Below, piece after piece: positions 25,888 to 35,080 of a stretch of DNA of 64,000 nucleotides. Under the pieces are notes generated by a model. It was not told the DNA's origin and made no database searches. It saw only the letters and a list, made by a program, of their open reading frames with translations. The position numbers were made by a program, and so were the translations under genes. Numbering within the stretch: the first letter of the stretch is position 1; every line of letters starts with the position of its first letter. Origin of the DNA: an uncultured Algibacter sp. (lineage in GTDB: Bacteria > Bacteroidota > Bacteroidia > Flavobacteriales > Flavobacteriaceae); the NCBI RefSeq assembly GCF_947487605.1, contig NZ_CANKXK010000001.1, forward strand, positions 248,001-312,000, given 5' to 3'.

Positions 25888-25912
25888 GTAACGAAAAACT
25901 TTTCGAATCGTC
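25888..25912 (+). promoter_or_regulatory. ECF-type promoter candidate for the TonB-type receptor
   Basis: GTAAC (25888-25892), 16 bp, CGTC (25909-25912) resembles the GTAAC/CGTC elements of the sigma factor divergent promoters at 35.7 kb, with a spacer one base shorter. The predicted leader is about 38 nt before ATG 25956. Confidence 0.45.
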
Positions 25913-25955
25913 TACCATATATCATCATAAATCAATCAAAAAAACGAACAATCAA

Positions 25956-28433
25956 ATGAAAAATCTAATTTTCATGTGTTTCTTATTGCTAGCAACAAGC
26001 ACTAAAGCAATAAACACATCCCCCGAAAAAACCATTGACAAAACTGGTTCCATATTTGGAAAAGTGTTAGACGCTAAATTAAACCAACCCTTACCATACG
26101 TAAATGTAATTATTAAAAACAGTAATAAAGAAATAATAACTGGTGGCATCACTAATGAAGATGGCACCTTTAAAATTGACAAAATAGTTGAAGGAAATAT
26201 TTTTATCAGCATTCAATATATTGGATATAAAACATATAACAATGAAGTTAAAATTGGCAAAGACAACTACAAGGTAAACCTAGGTTCTATATTGCTAGAA
26301 GAAGAAGTCGAAGGACTTGATGAAGTAACAGTAATAGCTGAAGTCTCAACAATACAGCAAAAAGTAGATAGAAAGGTTATTAATGTTGGTAAGGACTTAG
26401 CCAATATGGGAACAGCTACCGAAATTATGACAGCGGTTCCTTCAATAAATGTAGATGCTCAAACTGGTGATATAAGTTTAAGAGGAAACCAAAACGTTCG
26501 CGTTATGGTAGATGGAAAATTATCAAACATCCCAACAGCACAGTTATTAAGGCAATTACCCTCTTCTTCCATTAAACAAATAGAACTTATAACCAATCCC
26601 TCTGCCAAATATAATCCTGAAGGTATGAGCGGATTAATAAATATTATTCTTCACAAGAATACCAACATTGGGTTTAATGGTGGTTTAAATGTAGGGCTTC
26701 GTTATCAAAAAGAAGCCAAGTTTAACAGTTCTATAAATATGAATTATAGAAATGGTAAAGTAAATCTTTATGGAAGCTATGGTAATAACATTAGAAAAGG
26801 CGTCAACACAGGACTTATCTCACAAATAGAAAATAATTCCTTCCAAACCTTGAATATCTTAGATAATAACAAATCTCATTTATATAAAATTGGAATAGAC
26901 TATTATTTGAATGATAAGAACACCATCTCCATTTTTACCAATCAAAACACCTTTGACAGTAAAAATGATTTTAGATCTGACTATATATTTAGGAACAACA
27001 TGCTAGACAATCAAAGGCAATTCACCAACTCGATGAATGAAAATGGTTCAAGCCAATACAACTTCAACTACAAATTAGACTTTAACAAAGAAGGGAGGAA
27101 TTTGGAATTAGAAGTTGACTATAATGATTTCGAAAATGAAATTGACACAGATAACATTCAAATAGGTAACAACATTAGACCTAACTTCATTGAATTTACT
27201 GAGACCGATAGAGAAAGAACCACTATAAATTTAGATTATGTAGACCCAATTTCCGATAAAGCTAAATTAGAATTAGGTTTACAAGCTAGACTTTTCGACA
27301 ATTTAATTGAATACGAATCTGATGCTAGGGTTAGAAATCAAAACGGTGTTTACATACCCACGCTTACTAATTATGATTACAAACGCAATATATATTCTGC
27401 CTATGCCAACTACAATAAGAAATTCGAAAAATGGTCTTATCAAATAGGCTTAAGAGCAGAAAGTGTTAACGTAGATGCAAATGCTATTGAAACCGATTTA
27501 AGTACAAATAATGAAACCGTATTTCCTTTTGAAAATGATTACTTTCAAATATATCCTTCATTATTTTTTACATTTAATCCATCAGAAAAAAACTCATATC
27601 AATTAAGCTATAGCAGACGCGTAGATAGACCCGGTGTTGGTCAAGTTAACCCTATACCAGAATGGAATACACCATTAGTTTCTAATTTTGGAAATCAAGA
27701 ATTAGAACCGCAATTCACAAACTCAATTGAAGCCAATTACACGAAGCAGCTAAAAAAAGGAAGCATTACTGGTGGCATATTCTATAGAATTATTGAAGAC
27801 GAAATTAACAGAGCCGTTAAGGTAGACCGATCAGATTTAACATCGAACAGAATTATTTTAACCTTCGATAACTTTGATAATACAACCGCTTACGGACTTG
27901 AATTATCGAGTAATTACAGACCCACAAAATGGTGGAGCTTAAATGCTAGTTTCGACCTATATTCTCAAACCCAAAAAGGAATAGCAGAACGTATAGACCC
28001 AACTTTAATTAATCCTACAGAAAACGACATAATAGTTGAATCTGTTGAAGTAGATAATGTCATCTGGAATTTTAGAGTATTTAATAATTTTAAAGCAAGC
28101 AAAAAATTGTCCTTCTCTGCATTTGGAATGTATCGAGGAAAAAACACTGGTTTAAACTTTGAAATGGATCCCATGTATTTTGTAAATCTAGGTATGCGTT
28201 ATTCGTTCTTAGAAAATAACAAAGCCACGTTTAGTCTTAATTTCAATGACGTTTTAAATACTCAGGAAATTGGCATTACCAGTAATCGTCCGTTTAGCCA
28301 AACAGCTGAGTTTGTACCCGAGTTTAGAACATTTTTCGTTGGTCTATCGTATAAATTTGGAGGTGGAAAATATAGAGCCAAATCAAGAAAACGTCGTGAC
28401 GATAACGAAAAATCTGGTGGTGGCTTCTTATAA
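25956..28433 (+). CDS. TonB-dependent-receptor-like outer membrane beta-barrel protein
   Basis: The protein has 825 residues from the start chosen here (ATG 25956), which gives a proper signal peptide; an upstream in-frame start would hide it. A CarboxypepD_reg-like domain comes first (about 32-110: GSIFGKVLDAKLNQPLPYVNV), then a plug-like region (MVDGKLSNIP; LITNPSAKYNPEGMSGLINI), then a beta-barrel with an FxF-type C-terminal strand (FFVGLSYKFGGG) and a short basic tail. The class takes up or signals with unknown ligands. A hairpin follows the stop, and an ECF-type promoter candidate precedes it. Confidence 0.9.
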   Translation: MKNLIFMCFLLLATSTKAINTSPEKTIDKTGSIFGKVLDAKLNQPLPYVNVIIKNSNKEIITGGITNEDGTFKIDKIVEGNIFISIQYIGYKTYNNEVKIGKDNYKVNLGSILLEEEVEGLDEVTVIAEVSTIQQKVDRKVINVGKDLANMGTATEIMTAVPSINVDAQTGDISLRGNQNVRVMVDGKLSNIPTAQLLRQLPSSSIKQIELITNPSAKYNPEGMSGLINIILHKNTNIGFNGGLNVGLRYQKEAKFNSSINMNYRNGKVNLYGSYGNNIRKGVNTGLISQIENNSFQTLNILDNNKSHLYKIGIDYYLNDKNTISIFTNQNTFDSKNDFRSDYIFRNNMLDNQRQFTNSMNENGSSQYNFNYKLDFNKEGRNLELEVDYNDFENEIDTDNIQIGNNIRPNFIEFTETDRERTTINLDYVDPISDKAKLELGLQARLFDNLIEYESDARVRNQNGVYIPTLTNYDYKRNIYSAYANYNKKFEKWSYQIGLRAESVNVDANAIETDLSTNNETVFPFENDYFQIYPSLFFTFNPSEKNSYQLSYSRRVDRPGVGQVNPIPEWNTPLVSNFGNQELEPQFTNSIEANYTKQLKKGSITGGIFYRIIEDEINRAVKVDRSDLTSNRIILTFDNFDNTTAYGLELSSNYRPTKWWSLNASFDLYSQTQKGIAERIDPTLINPTENDIIVESVEVDNVIWNFRVFNNFKASKKLSFSAFGMYRGKNTGLNFEMDPMYFVNLGMRYSFLENNKATFSLNFNDVLNTQEIGITSNRPFSQTAEFVPEFRTFFVGLSYKFGGGKYRAKSRKRRDDNEKSGGGFL

Positions 28434-28494
28434 TAAAAAGCTTTAATAGTCTATTTTAGTTGATGGTTAGTATTATTAATAGATTATTAAATAT

Positions 28495-28524
28495 AATCCC
28501 TTAAAGGTAATCTTTTAAGGGATT
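28495..28524 (+). terminator. Stem-loop after the TonB-type receptor gene
   Basis: AATCCCTTAAA (28495-28505) pairs with TTTAAGGGATT (28514-28524), 11 bp. The tail is only weakly T-rich, so it may be a processing or termination site. Confidence 0.6.
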
Positions 28525-28712
28525 TGCTTTACATCTATTACTAAAAACTATAATTTAAATGTTAAAATTGTTAAATTTCTATAATTATTACAATATATAA
28601 TAATGTTATACGTTACAGGTCTATACTCAAAAACCAAAAACGAAGATTTAATTATTTAGAGTTAGTCACCTTCACATAATAACATTCGTATGATAAAGAG
28701 TAGTAAAATTTA

Positions 28713-28745
28713 AAAACTCGAAATGGTTAATTTCGAGTTTTTTTG
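28713..28745 (+). terminator. Strong intrinsic terminator without a nearby gene
   Basis: AAAACTCGAAAT (28713-28724), loop GGTTA, ATTTCGAGTTTT (28730-28741), followed by a further T-run. It lies about 280 bp past the receptor stop. Confidence 0.8.
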
Positions 28746-28850
28746 TATAAAATGTTAAAGTTTGTTAAGAATGAAATAAAATTCATTTTTTTACGTCTAT
28801 AATAATATACTTCACACAAGATAGTGTTAATTGGAGTTGATTAATAGCTT

Positions 28851-28879
28851 AAAAACCCGAAACAATGTTTCGGGTTTTT
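28851..28879. terminator. Bidirectional terminator downstream of fabH
   Basis: AAAAACCCGAAAC (28851-28863), loop AAT, GTTTCGGGTTTTT (28867-28879), a perfect 13-bp stem. It lies 7 bp past the fabH stop on the minus strand and can also stop plus-strand transcripts. Confidence 0.85.
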
Positions 28880-28886
28880 ATATTTA

Positions 28887-29894
28887 TTACCAGTTAATAA
28901 TAACACTTCCCCACGTAAACCCACTACCAAAAGCTGCTAAAACCACAGTATCATTGTCCTTTATCTTACCTTCTTCCCAAGCCTCGGTTAATGCAATAAT
29001 AACCGATGCTGCGGTAGTATTCCCATACTTCTGAATATTATTAAACACTTGATCATCACGTAATCCAAATTTCCTTTGAATAAATTGTGAAATTCTAAGG
29101 TTTGCTTGATGTGGGATTAACATATCAATATCTTCTTTCTTTAAATTATTAGCTTGAAGACCTTCAACAATAGCTTCACTAAAACGAACTACTGCATGCT
29201 TAAAAACAAAAGTTCCATTCATGTATGGATAATAAGATGTGTCATTTGGATCATTAGCTTGCAAAATTTCAGGCACCCAATGCTTAATACTTGGTCCTTC
29301 AACTACAAGCTCTTTGGCGTATTTACCCTCGGAGTGTAAGTGAGATGACAAAACACCTTTGGTATTGTCTTCAGTTCTACTCATAACAGCAGCACCAGCA
29401 CCATCGCCAAAGATAACTGTAACACCTCTACCACGAGTAGATTTCTCTAACCCTCCAGAATGATACTCTGCGCCAATAACCAAAATATGCTTGTACATAC
29501 CTGTTTTTATAAACTGATCTGCCACAGACACGGCATACACAAATCCTGTGCATTGGTTTCTTATATCCAGTGCACCAATGGTTGGCATATCAAGCAAATC
29601 TTGAATCTGAACACCACAACCTGGAAAATAATAGTCTGGGCTTAAAGTTGCAAAAACAATAAAATCTATATCATCTTTAGTTAAACCAGCTCGCTCAATA
29701 GCAATTTTAGCAGCTTTTGCCCCCATAACAGCAGATGTGTCGTCTGAACCTTTTGGAATCCATCTACGTTCTTTTATTCCTGTGCGCTCTTGAATCCATT
29801 CGTCACTAGTGTCCATCATCTTAGACAAATCATCATTAGTAACTACATTATCTGGCACATATTTACCTAGTCCTGTTATTTTTGAATTGTACAT
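28887..29894 (-). CDS. fabH: 3-oxoacyl-ACP synthase III (KAS III)
   Basis: It catalyses the first condensation of fatty-acid synthesis, acyl-CoA with malonyl-ACP. The 335 residues carry the full Cys-His-Asn triad: Cys115 (IRNQCTGFVY), His262 (LIPHQANLRI), Asn292 (YGNTTAAS), and GFGDGAGA-like glycine loops. The length is family-typical. Bacteroidetes often have several KAS III homologues, so this could serve a specialised lipid or pigment pathway; it has no fab or acpP neighbours here. A strong terminator follows. Confidence 0.92.
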   Translation of the reverse strand: MYNSKITGLGKYVPDNVVTNDDLSKMMDTSDEWIQERTGIKERRWIPKGSDDTSAVMGAKAAKIAIERAGLTKDDIDFIVFATLSPDYYFPGCGVQIQDLLDMPTIGALDIRNQCTGFVYAVSVADQFIKTGMYKHILVIGAEYHSGGLEKSTRGRGVTVIFGDGAGAAVMSRTEDNTKGVLSSHLHSEGKYAKELVVEGPSIKHWVPEILQANDPNDTSYYPYMNGTFVFKHAVVRFSEAIVEGLQANNLKKEDIDMLIPHQANLRISQFIQRKFGLRDDQVFNNIQKYGNTTAASVIIALTEAWEEGKIKDNDTVVLAAFGSGFTWGSVIINW

Positions 29895-30018
29895 ATAATA
29901 TGCATGTTTTTCTATTCCCGAGAAATCGGAAATCTGTTTATATTGGAATAACCAAAGTACAAAATAATACGATTATATTTCAAAAATCAAAAATAGCTAT
30001 TCTTAAATATTAAATATT

Positions 30019-30117
30019 AATGCCAGTTTGTCACATTTTAAGTCTTGGCATTTTTGTTGTCTACCCAAAACCAAATAAGTTAAACTATCATTAATCAGGT
30101 TCCCTACCTCTAGGGAA
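30019..30117 (+). promoter_or_regulatory. Inverted repeat and 5' hairpin upstream of htpG
   Basis: AATGCCA (30019-30025) and TGGCATT (30046-30052) form a 7-bp inverted repeat with a 20-bp spacer. Closer to the gene, TTCCCTA-CCTC-TAGGGAA (30100-30117) can form a 7-bp stem. Both lie in the 242-bp leader region of a heat-shock gene and are candidate regulatory elements. Confidence 0.45.
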
Positions 30118-30136
30118 TAACAAATAAATTAATATC

Positions 30137-32047
30137 ATGACAAAAGGAAACATTAATGTATCGGTAGAAAACATCTTCCCTCTCATTAAAAAATTCTTGT
30201 ATAGCGACCACGAAATATTTTTACGTGAGTTAATTAGTAATGCAACAGACGCGACGTTAAAGTTAAAACATCTAGCAAATATTGGAGATGCTAAAGTTGA
30301 GTATGGTAATCCTCAAATTGAGGTAAAAATTGACAAAGACAACAAAAAACTTCACATAATAGACCAAGGTTTAGGTATGACGGCTGAAGAAGTTGAAAAA
30401 TACATAAACCAAGTAGCATTTTCTGGAGCCGAAGAATTTTTAGACAAGTACAAAGATTCTGCAAAAGATTCAGGAATTATCGGTCACTTTGGGCTTGGTT
30501 TCTACTCGGCATTTATGGTTGCAGAAAAAGTTGAGATTATTACAAAATCTTATACAGATGAACCAGCAGCACACTGGACATGTGATGGCTCTCCCGAATT
30601 TACTTTAGAACCTTCAGAAAAAACAGAAAGAGGTTCAGAAATTATTCTTCATATTGCAGAAGATTCAACCGAATTCCTTGAAGAATCTCGCATTCGTGAG
30701 TTACTTAATAAGTATAATAAGTTTATGCCTATTCCAATTAAATTTGGAACTAAGGAAGTAAACGACCCTGAGCACGAACCAAAAACAACTAAAGATAAAG
30801 ACGGTAAGGAAACAACCGAACCTCACAGACAAATAACTGTAGATAATATTATTAATAATCCTAATCCAGCATGGACAAAACAGCCATCAGATTTAAAGGA
30901 TGAAGATTACAGTGGATTCTATAGAGAATTGTATCCAATGCAATTTGAAGAGCCTTTATTCAACATTCACTTAAATGTAGATTATCCGTTCAATTTAACA
31001 GGGATTTTATATTTCCCTAAAATGACGAATGATTTAAACATTCAAAAAGACAAAATTCAATTATACCAAAACCAAGTTTTTGTAACAGATAATGTTGAAG
31101 GTATTGTCCCAGAATTTTTAACCATGCTTCGTGGTGTTATAGATTCTCCAGATATTCCATTAAACGTATCACGTTCTTATTTACAAGCCGATGGTGCTGT
31201 AAAAAAGATTTCATCATACATTACAAGAAAAGTAGCTGATAAATTAAAATCACTATTCAATAATAACCGTGAAGATTTTGAAGCTAAATGGAACGATATT
31301 AAAATTGTAATTGAATACGGTATGCTTTCTGAAGAAAAATTCTTTGAAAAAGCAGATGCCTTTGCATTATACCCAACAGTAGATGGCAAATATTATACTT
31401 ATGAAGAGCTTTACAATAAAATCAAAGCGAAACAAACAGATAAAGATGATAAATTAGTAATACTTTATACGTCAGATAAAGATGCACAACACAGTTATAT
31501 TGAAGCTGCTAAAGCAAAAGATTATGAAGTATTGTTATTAGATTCTCCAATTGTTTCTCATCTAATCCAAAAGTTAGAGAGTACTAAAGAAAAAATCTCT
31601 TTTGCACGTGTAGATGGTGATCATATTGACAATCTAATTAAGAAAGACGATACAACAATTTCTAAATTAGATGAAGACCAAAAGAAAAATCTTGATGAAT
31701 TGCTGAAAGAAGTCATTCCTTCTGAAAAGTTTATGGTGCAATTAGAAGCCATGGATAGCAATGCAAGTCCATTTATTATCACGCAACCAGAATTTATGCG
31801 TCGTATGAAAGAGATGCAACAAACTGGAGGAGGCGGTATGTTTGGCATGGGCAACATGCCAGAAATGTATAACTTGATAGTAAATACAAATTCTGAACTG
31901 GTAGGTGAGATTTTGAACACTAAAACCAAAAAGAAACAAGAACGTTTAATAAATCAAAGTTTAGATTTGGCACGATTATCGCAAGGTTTATTAAAAGGTG
32001 AAGAACTTACAAACTTTATCAAGCGCAGCTACGATATGATAAAATAA
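30137..32047 (+). CDS. htpG: Molecular chaperone HtpG (Hsp90 family)
   Basis: This 636-residue cytosolic Hsp90 ATPase carries the N-terminal GHKL ATP site (REQ-type RELISNATDATLKLK, IDQGLGMTAEEVEKYINQ, GHFGLGFYSAF) and the middle and dimerisation domains. A charged linker (PEHEPKTTKDKDGKETTEP) interrupts about residues 213-232, as in other Bacteroidetes HtpG. It ends without an MEEVD tail, as expected for bacteria. An intrinsic terminator follows and an inverted repeat precedes it. Confidence 0.97.
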   Translation: MTKGNINVSVENIFPLIKKFLYSDHEIFLRELISNATDATLKLKHLANIGDAKVEYGNPQIEVKIDKDNKKLHIIDQGLGMTAEEVEKYINQVAFSGAEEFLDKYKDSAKDSGIIGHFGLGFYSAFMVAEKVEIITKSYTDEPAAHWTCDGSPEFTLEPSEKTERGSEIILHIAEDSTEFLEESRIRELLNKYNKFMPIPIKFGTKEVNDPEHEPKTTKDKDGKETTEPHRQITVDNIINNPNPAWTKQPSDLKDEDYSGFYRELYPMQFEEPLFNIHLNVDYPFNLTGILYFPKMTNDLNIQKDKIQLYQNQVFVTDNVEGIVPEFLTMLRGVIDSPDIPLNVSRSYLQADGAVKKISSYITRKVADKLKSLFNNNREDFEAKWNDIKIVIEYGMLSEEKFFEKADAFALYPTVDGKYYTYEELYNKIKAKQTDKDDKLVILYTSDKDAQHSYIEAAKAKDYEVLLLDSPIVSHLIQKLESTKEKISFARVDGDHIDNLIKKDDTTISKLDEDQKKNLDELLKEVIPSEKFMVQLEAMDSNASPFIITQPEFMRRMKEMQQTGGGGMFGMGNMPEMYNLIVNTNSELVGEILNTKTKKKQERLINQSLDLARLSQGLLKGEELTNFIKRSYDMIK

Positions 32048-32085
32048 GTTGACACGCTGATTCAATCGGCATCCTATATAAATCT

Positions 32086-32116
32086 AAAACCACTTTGTTT
32101 TCACAAAGTGGTTTTT
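32086..32116 (+). terminator. Intrinsic terminator of htpG
   Basis: AAAACCACTTTG (32086-32097), loop TTTTCA, CAAAGTGGTTTT (32104-32115), then more T. It lies 39 bp past the htpG stop. Confidence 0.85.
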
Positions 32117-32218
32117 TGTTGAAAAAAATTGACTTTGTCAGAAAAATTAGCGAACTTCGTTTAACTACCAGTTAAAGTTCATTGAAACAGAACTTTATCT
32201 TAGCATTAAACGAATCTT

Positions 32219-32854
32219 TTGAAAATAATCTCAACCAACATAGCAAATCCTACCTCCATTATCTGGAATGGTAAAGAACTAACAACAGGTATTTATAAAA
32301 ACCCTGTAAATCATCCAATATTTTTAGGTAATCAAGGTGTACAAAACGATGAAATTTCTGATAAGAAAGTACACGGAGGTGAGTTTAAAGCATGTTACTT
32401 GTTTTCTGAAAACCAATATGATTACTGGAAAAATCTATATCCAAATTTAGATTGGAAATACGGTATGTTTGGAGAAAATCTCACCATATCTGGATTAAAT
32501 GAAAAAGATATTCATATAAGCGACATTTATAAAATTGGGGCTGCTCTTGTACAAATAACACAACCTCGAGAACCATGCTTTAAGTTTGGGTTAAAGTTTG
32601 GTACGCAGCTCGCTCTAAAACAATTTATAGATCGGGGGTTTCCAGGAACTTATATTCGTGTACTAGAAGAAGGTTATGTAAAAACAGGTGACTCTGTAGA
32701 GTTAATTGAAAAGGCCAAAGACAGTATTAGTACATGGGAGTTATTTAATTTATTATTTATTAAAGACAAAAACCAAGAACATATTAAGTTAATAATGAAC
32801 AACAATGCTTTACCTAAACGGAAAAGGGACAAACTGAAATCTTTTTTGAAGTAG
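32219..32854 (+). CDS. MOSC domain protein (YiiM-like)
   Basis: The 211 residues contain a MOSC domain (molybdenum-cofactor sulfurase C-terminal fold): FLGNQGVQNDEISDKKVHGG, WKYGMFGENLTISG, and the conserved cysteine block PREPCFKFGLKFGT. Members such as YiiM or YuaD bind the molybdenum cofactor and detoxify N-hydroxylated bases. There is no in-frame ATG near the family start, and translation must begin at TTG 32219 (KIISTNIANPTSIIWNGKEL aligns with the family N-terminus). The DEAD-box gene begins 44 bp downstream. Confidence 0.9.
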   Translation: MKIISTNIANPTSIIWNGKELTTGIYKNPVNHPIFLGNQGVQNDEISDKKVHGGEFKACYLFSENQYDYWKNLYPNLDWKYGMFGENLTISGLNEKDIHISDIYKIGAALVQITQPREPCFKFGLKFGTQLALKQFIDRGFPGTYIRVLEEGYVKTGDSVELIEKAKDSISTWELFNLLFIKDKNQEHIKLIMNNNALPKRKRDKLKSFLK

Positions 32855-32898
32855 CTTTGATTTGCTTTATCATATCTTTGCATCAAATTATACCATAA

Positions 32899-34140
32899 AT
32901 GTCTTTTAAAGATTTAAAAATAAGTAAACCCCTTTTACGTGCTGTAGCAGAAGCTGGATATGACAACCCCACTTTAGTTCAAGAAAAAACTATTCCTCTG
33001 GTTTTAGAAAAAAAAGATGTGATTGTTTCTGCGCAAACAGGAACAGGAAAAACGGCTGCTTTTGCGCTTCCAATTTTGCAATCACTTTTAGATAAACAAG
33101 ACGCTCCTAAAAAGGGAAAAACAATTAAAGCTTTAATTGTAAGTCCAACAAGGGAATTAGCTATACAAATAGAGAATAATTTTAATACTTACTGCACATA
33201 TACCAATTTAAGAACAACTGTTGTTTATGGCGGCACATCTATAGAACCTCAAAAAGATATTTTAAAAAAGGGAATTGATATTTTAATTGCTACTCCTGGA
33301 CGTTTACTAGATTTACACAAACAAGATGTTATAAATCTTGATTATGTGGAAACACTTGTTTTAGATGAAGCCGATTTAATGTTAGATATGGGTTTTATTG
33401 ATGATGTTAAAAAAATTGAACGCCTTTGTACTAGAGATAAGCAGACTCTTTTATTTTCGGCGACGATTCCTCATAAAGTTGAATTTTTAGCAAATACTAT
33501 TTTAAACAATCCTGAACGTGTTGAAGTGGCTCAGAATTCATCTACTTCAAAAAATGTAAATCAATGGTTATATTACGTTCCCAAACGCAATAAAATAGAA
33601 TTGTGTTTACATGTTTTGAGAAATACCATAAAAGGGAACATTATTATTTTTAGACGCACAAAATTTGGTGTAGACAAACTTGAAAAAACACTATTGAAAA
33701 ATGGATACAAAGTAGATAGTATTCATGGTGATAAAAGTCAAACAACAAGACAAGACGCCTTAAATCGATTTAAAAAAGGTGAAGTAAATATTCTAATAGC
33801 TACAGATGTTGCTGCTCGTGGCATTGACATTAACGAATTAGATGCGGTAATAAACTTTGATTTACCTAACATACCTGAAACATATGTTCATAGAATTGGT
33901 AGAACGGCAAGAGCAGGAAACTCTGGGGCAGCATATTCGTTTTGTTCTGCAGATGAAAAAAATTATATAAAATCCATACAACAACTTATTCAGCTTCAAT
34001 TAGATATAATTGAAGAGCATCCATATCCACTAGATCCTAAGGCTAAACCTATTATTCATAAGTCTACAAAAACAGGAAGTAAACACAAAAAAAGACGTAA
34101 AAGCGTTGCTTCAAAAAAGAAGAAAAAGCGTTGGTATTAA
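32899..34140 (+). CDS. DEAD-box ATP-dependent RNA helicase (RhlE-like)
   Basis: The 413 residues hold the standard helicase motifs: AQTGTGKTAAF (I), PTRELA (Ia), DEAD (II), SAT (III), IHGDKSQ, ATDVAARGID (V) and HRIGRTARAG (VI). A lysine/arginine-rich tail (SKHKKRRKSVASKKKKKRW) follows the core, typical of RhlE or CsdA types that act in ribosome assembly and mRNA decay at low temperature. A -7 box TATCTTTG lies 18 bp before the start. The cupin gene follows 10 bp downstream. Confidence 0.94.
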   Translation: MSFKDLKISKPLLRAVAEAGYDNPTLVQEKTIPLVLEKKDVIVSAQTGTGKTAAFALPILQSLLDKQDAPKKGKTIKALIVSPTRELAIQIENNFNTYCTYTNLRTTVVYGGTSIEPQKDILKKGIDILIATPGRLLDLHKQDVINLDYVETLVLDEADLMLDMGFIDDVKKIERLCTRDKQTLLFSATIPHKVEFLANTILNNPERVEVAQNSSTSKNVNQWLYYVPKRNKIELCLHVLRNTIKGNIIIFRRTKFGVDKLEKTLLKNGYKVDSIHGDKSQTTRQDALNRFKKGEVNILIATDVAARGIDINELDAVINFDLPNIPETYVHRIGRTARAGNSGAAYSFCSADEKNYIKSIQQLIQLQLDIIEEHPYPLDPKAKPIIHKSTKTGSKHKKRRKSVASKKKKKRWY

Positions 34141-34150
34141 AATGTAAAGT

Positions 34151-34654
34151 ATGACTAAAATTGAGCAAATTGTAAATAAACTCCAATTAGCACCTCATCC
34201 TGAAGGAGGCTTTTTTAAAGAGGTTTACAGAAGTAAAGAAGTAATAAATAAAGACAGCTTAAATTCTGACTTTTCAAGTGAACGAAATTATTCTACATCA
34301 ATTTATTTTTTACTAACCTCTAATAGTTTCTCTGCTTTTCATAGAATAAACCAAGACGAGATTTGGCATTTCTACAAAGGTTCTCCAATAAAACTTCATA
34401 TAATTTCTCAAGAGGGTGATTATTGGAATGTAATTATTGGTAGCAACATAGAAAATGACGAATTGCTTCAATATACCGTATTAGCAAAACACTGGTTTGC
34501 CGCAGAGGTTATAAAAAATGATAATTATAGCTTAGTGGGATGTACTGTTGCTCCTGGTTTCGATTTTAAAGATTTTGAACTTGCTAATAGATCAAAATTA
34601 ATATCAATATTCCCTCAACATGAAAATATTATAACTAAACTAACGAGAATCTAG
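34151..34654 (+). CDS. Cupin protein, DUF985 (cupin_5) family
   Basis: The 167 residues contain the DUF985 signature PHPEGGFFKEVYRS, then SIYFLLTSNSFSAFHRINQDEIWHFY and WFAAEVIK, with histidines and an E-H pair suitable for metal binding in a beta-barrel. The function is unknown; the fold suggests an epimerase- or dioxygenase-like small-molecule enzyme. It is 10 bp downstream of the DEAD-box gene, probably co-transcribed. It converges on the anti-sigma-like gene with 12 bp between stops. Confidence 0.87.
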   Translation: MTKIEQIVNKLQLAPHPEGGFFKEVYRSKEVINKDSLNSDFSSERNYSTSIYFLLTSNSFSAFHRINQDEIWHFYKGSPIKLHIISQEGDYWNVIIGSNIENDELLQYTVLAKHWFAAEVIKNDNYSLVGCTVAPGFDFKDFELANRSKLISIFPQHENIITKLTRI

Positions 34655-34666
34655 AAAACCCTTAAT

Positions 34667-35080
34667 CTAACTCTCCAATCGCTGATTGAAATGATGCTTT
34701 AAAAATGGTATTTGAATACAAAACATCAAGCAAAAGAATATTATAGCATAACCAAATGTTTTAGAAATTGTAATACCAGAAAATACATTATTAATAGCAT
34801 TATTTGATATAACGCTAAAATCTAACATCCCAAACCAATTAGACGTTTCTAATTGATTTCCAAAAAGTAAATAAAGTACTAAAACCATTAGAGAAACACC
34901 AATTACTATCCAAGATTTTTTAGAAATTAAAGGTTCATAAGCTATAACAGAGCTTTTACTCAACTCTGAAACTCTGGACATAACATCTTCTGTAAAATTA
35001 AAAGATGGAGTTTCTACAACGCTATTCCTTATAATTTTCTTTGCAAAATTGTCTAAATAATTATCTTCCTGTTCTTTCAT
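34667..35080 (-). CDS. Membrane protein, likely anti-sigma partner of the ECF sigma factor
   Basis: The 137 residues have a cytoplasmic N-terminal half (about 1-75, acidic and helical, with DNFAKKIIRNSVV) and two membrane segments (about 77-95 and 110-128). No family is certain. Its ATG lies inside the sigma gene (20-bp overlap), so it is translationally coupled; the two-transmembrane layout and overlap fit an anti-sigma factor or regulator of it. I see no zinc HxxxCxxC ZAS motif, so this would not be the classical type. Confidence 0.6.
   Translation of the reverse strand: MKEQEDNYLDNFAKKIIRNSVVETPSFNFTEDVMSRVSELSKSSVIAYEPLISKKSWIVIGVSLMVLVLYLLFGNQLETSNWFGMLDFSVISNNAINNVFSGITISKTFGYAIIFFCLMFCIQIPFLKHHFNQRLES

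Larger units (their letters stand above)
28434..28886. other. Intergenic region with three tandem terminators
   Basis: These 453 bp are very AT-rich. They contain three stem-loops in series at 28495-28524, 28713-28745 and 28851-28879. I see no ORF above about 20 codons and no canonical promoter. Possible short transcripts between the terminators are discussed as a finding. Confidence 0.6.

Noticed and set aside
30045-30062. Sigma-54 promoter before htpG (TTGGCAT...TTGTC)
   Set aside because: The -24 GG is followed after ten bases by GT, not GC, and there is no sign of an enhancer-binding regulator.
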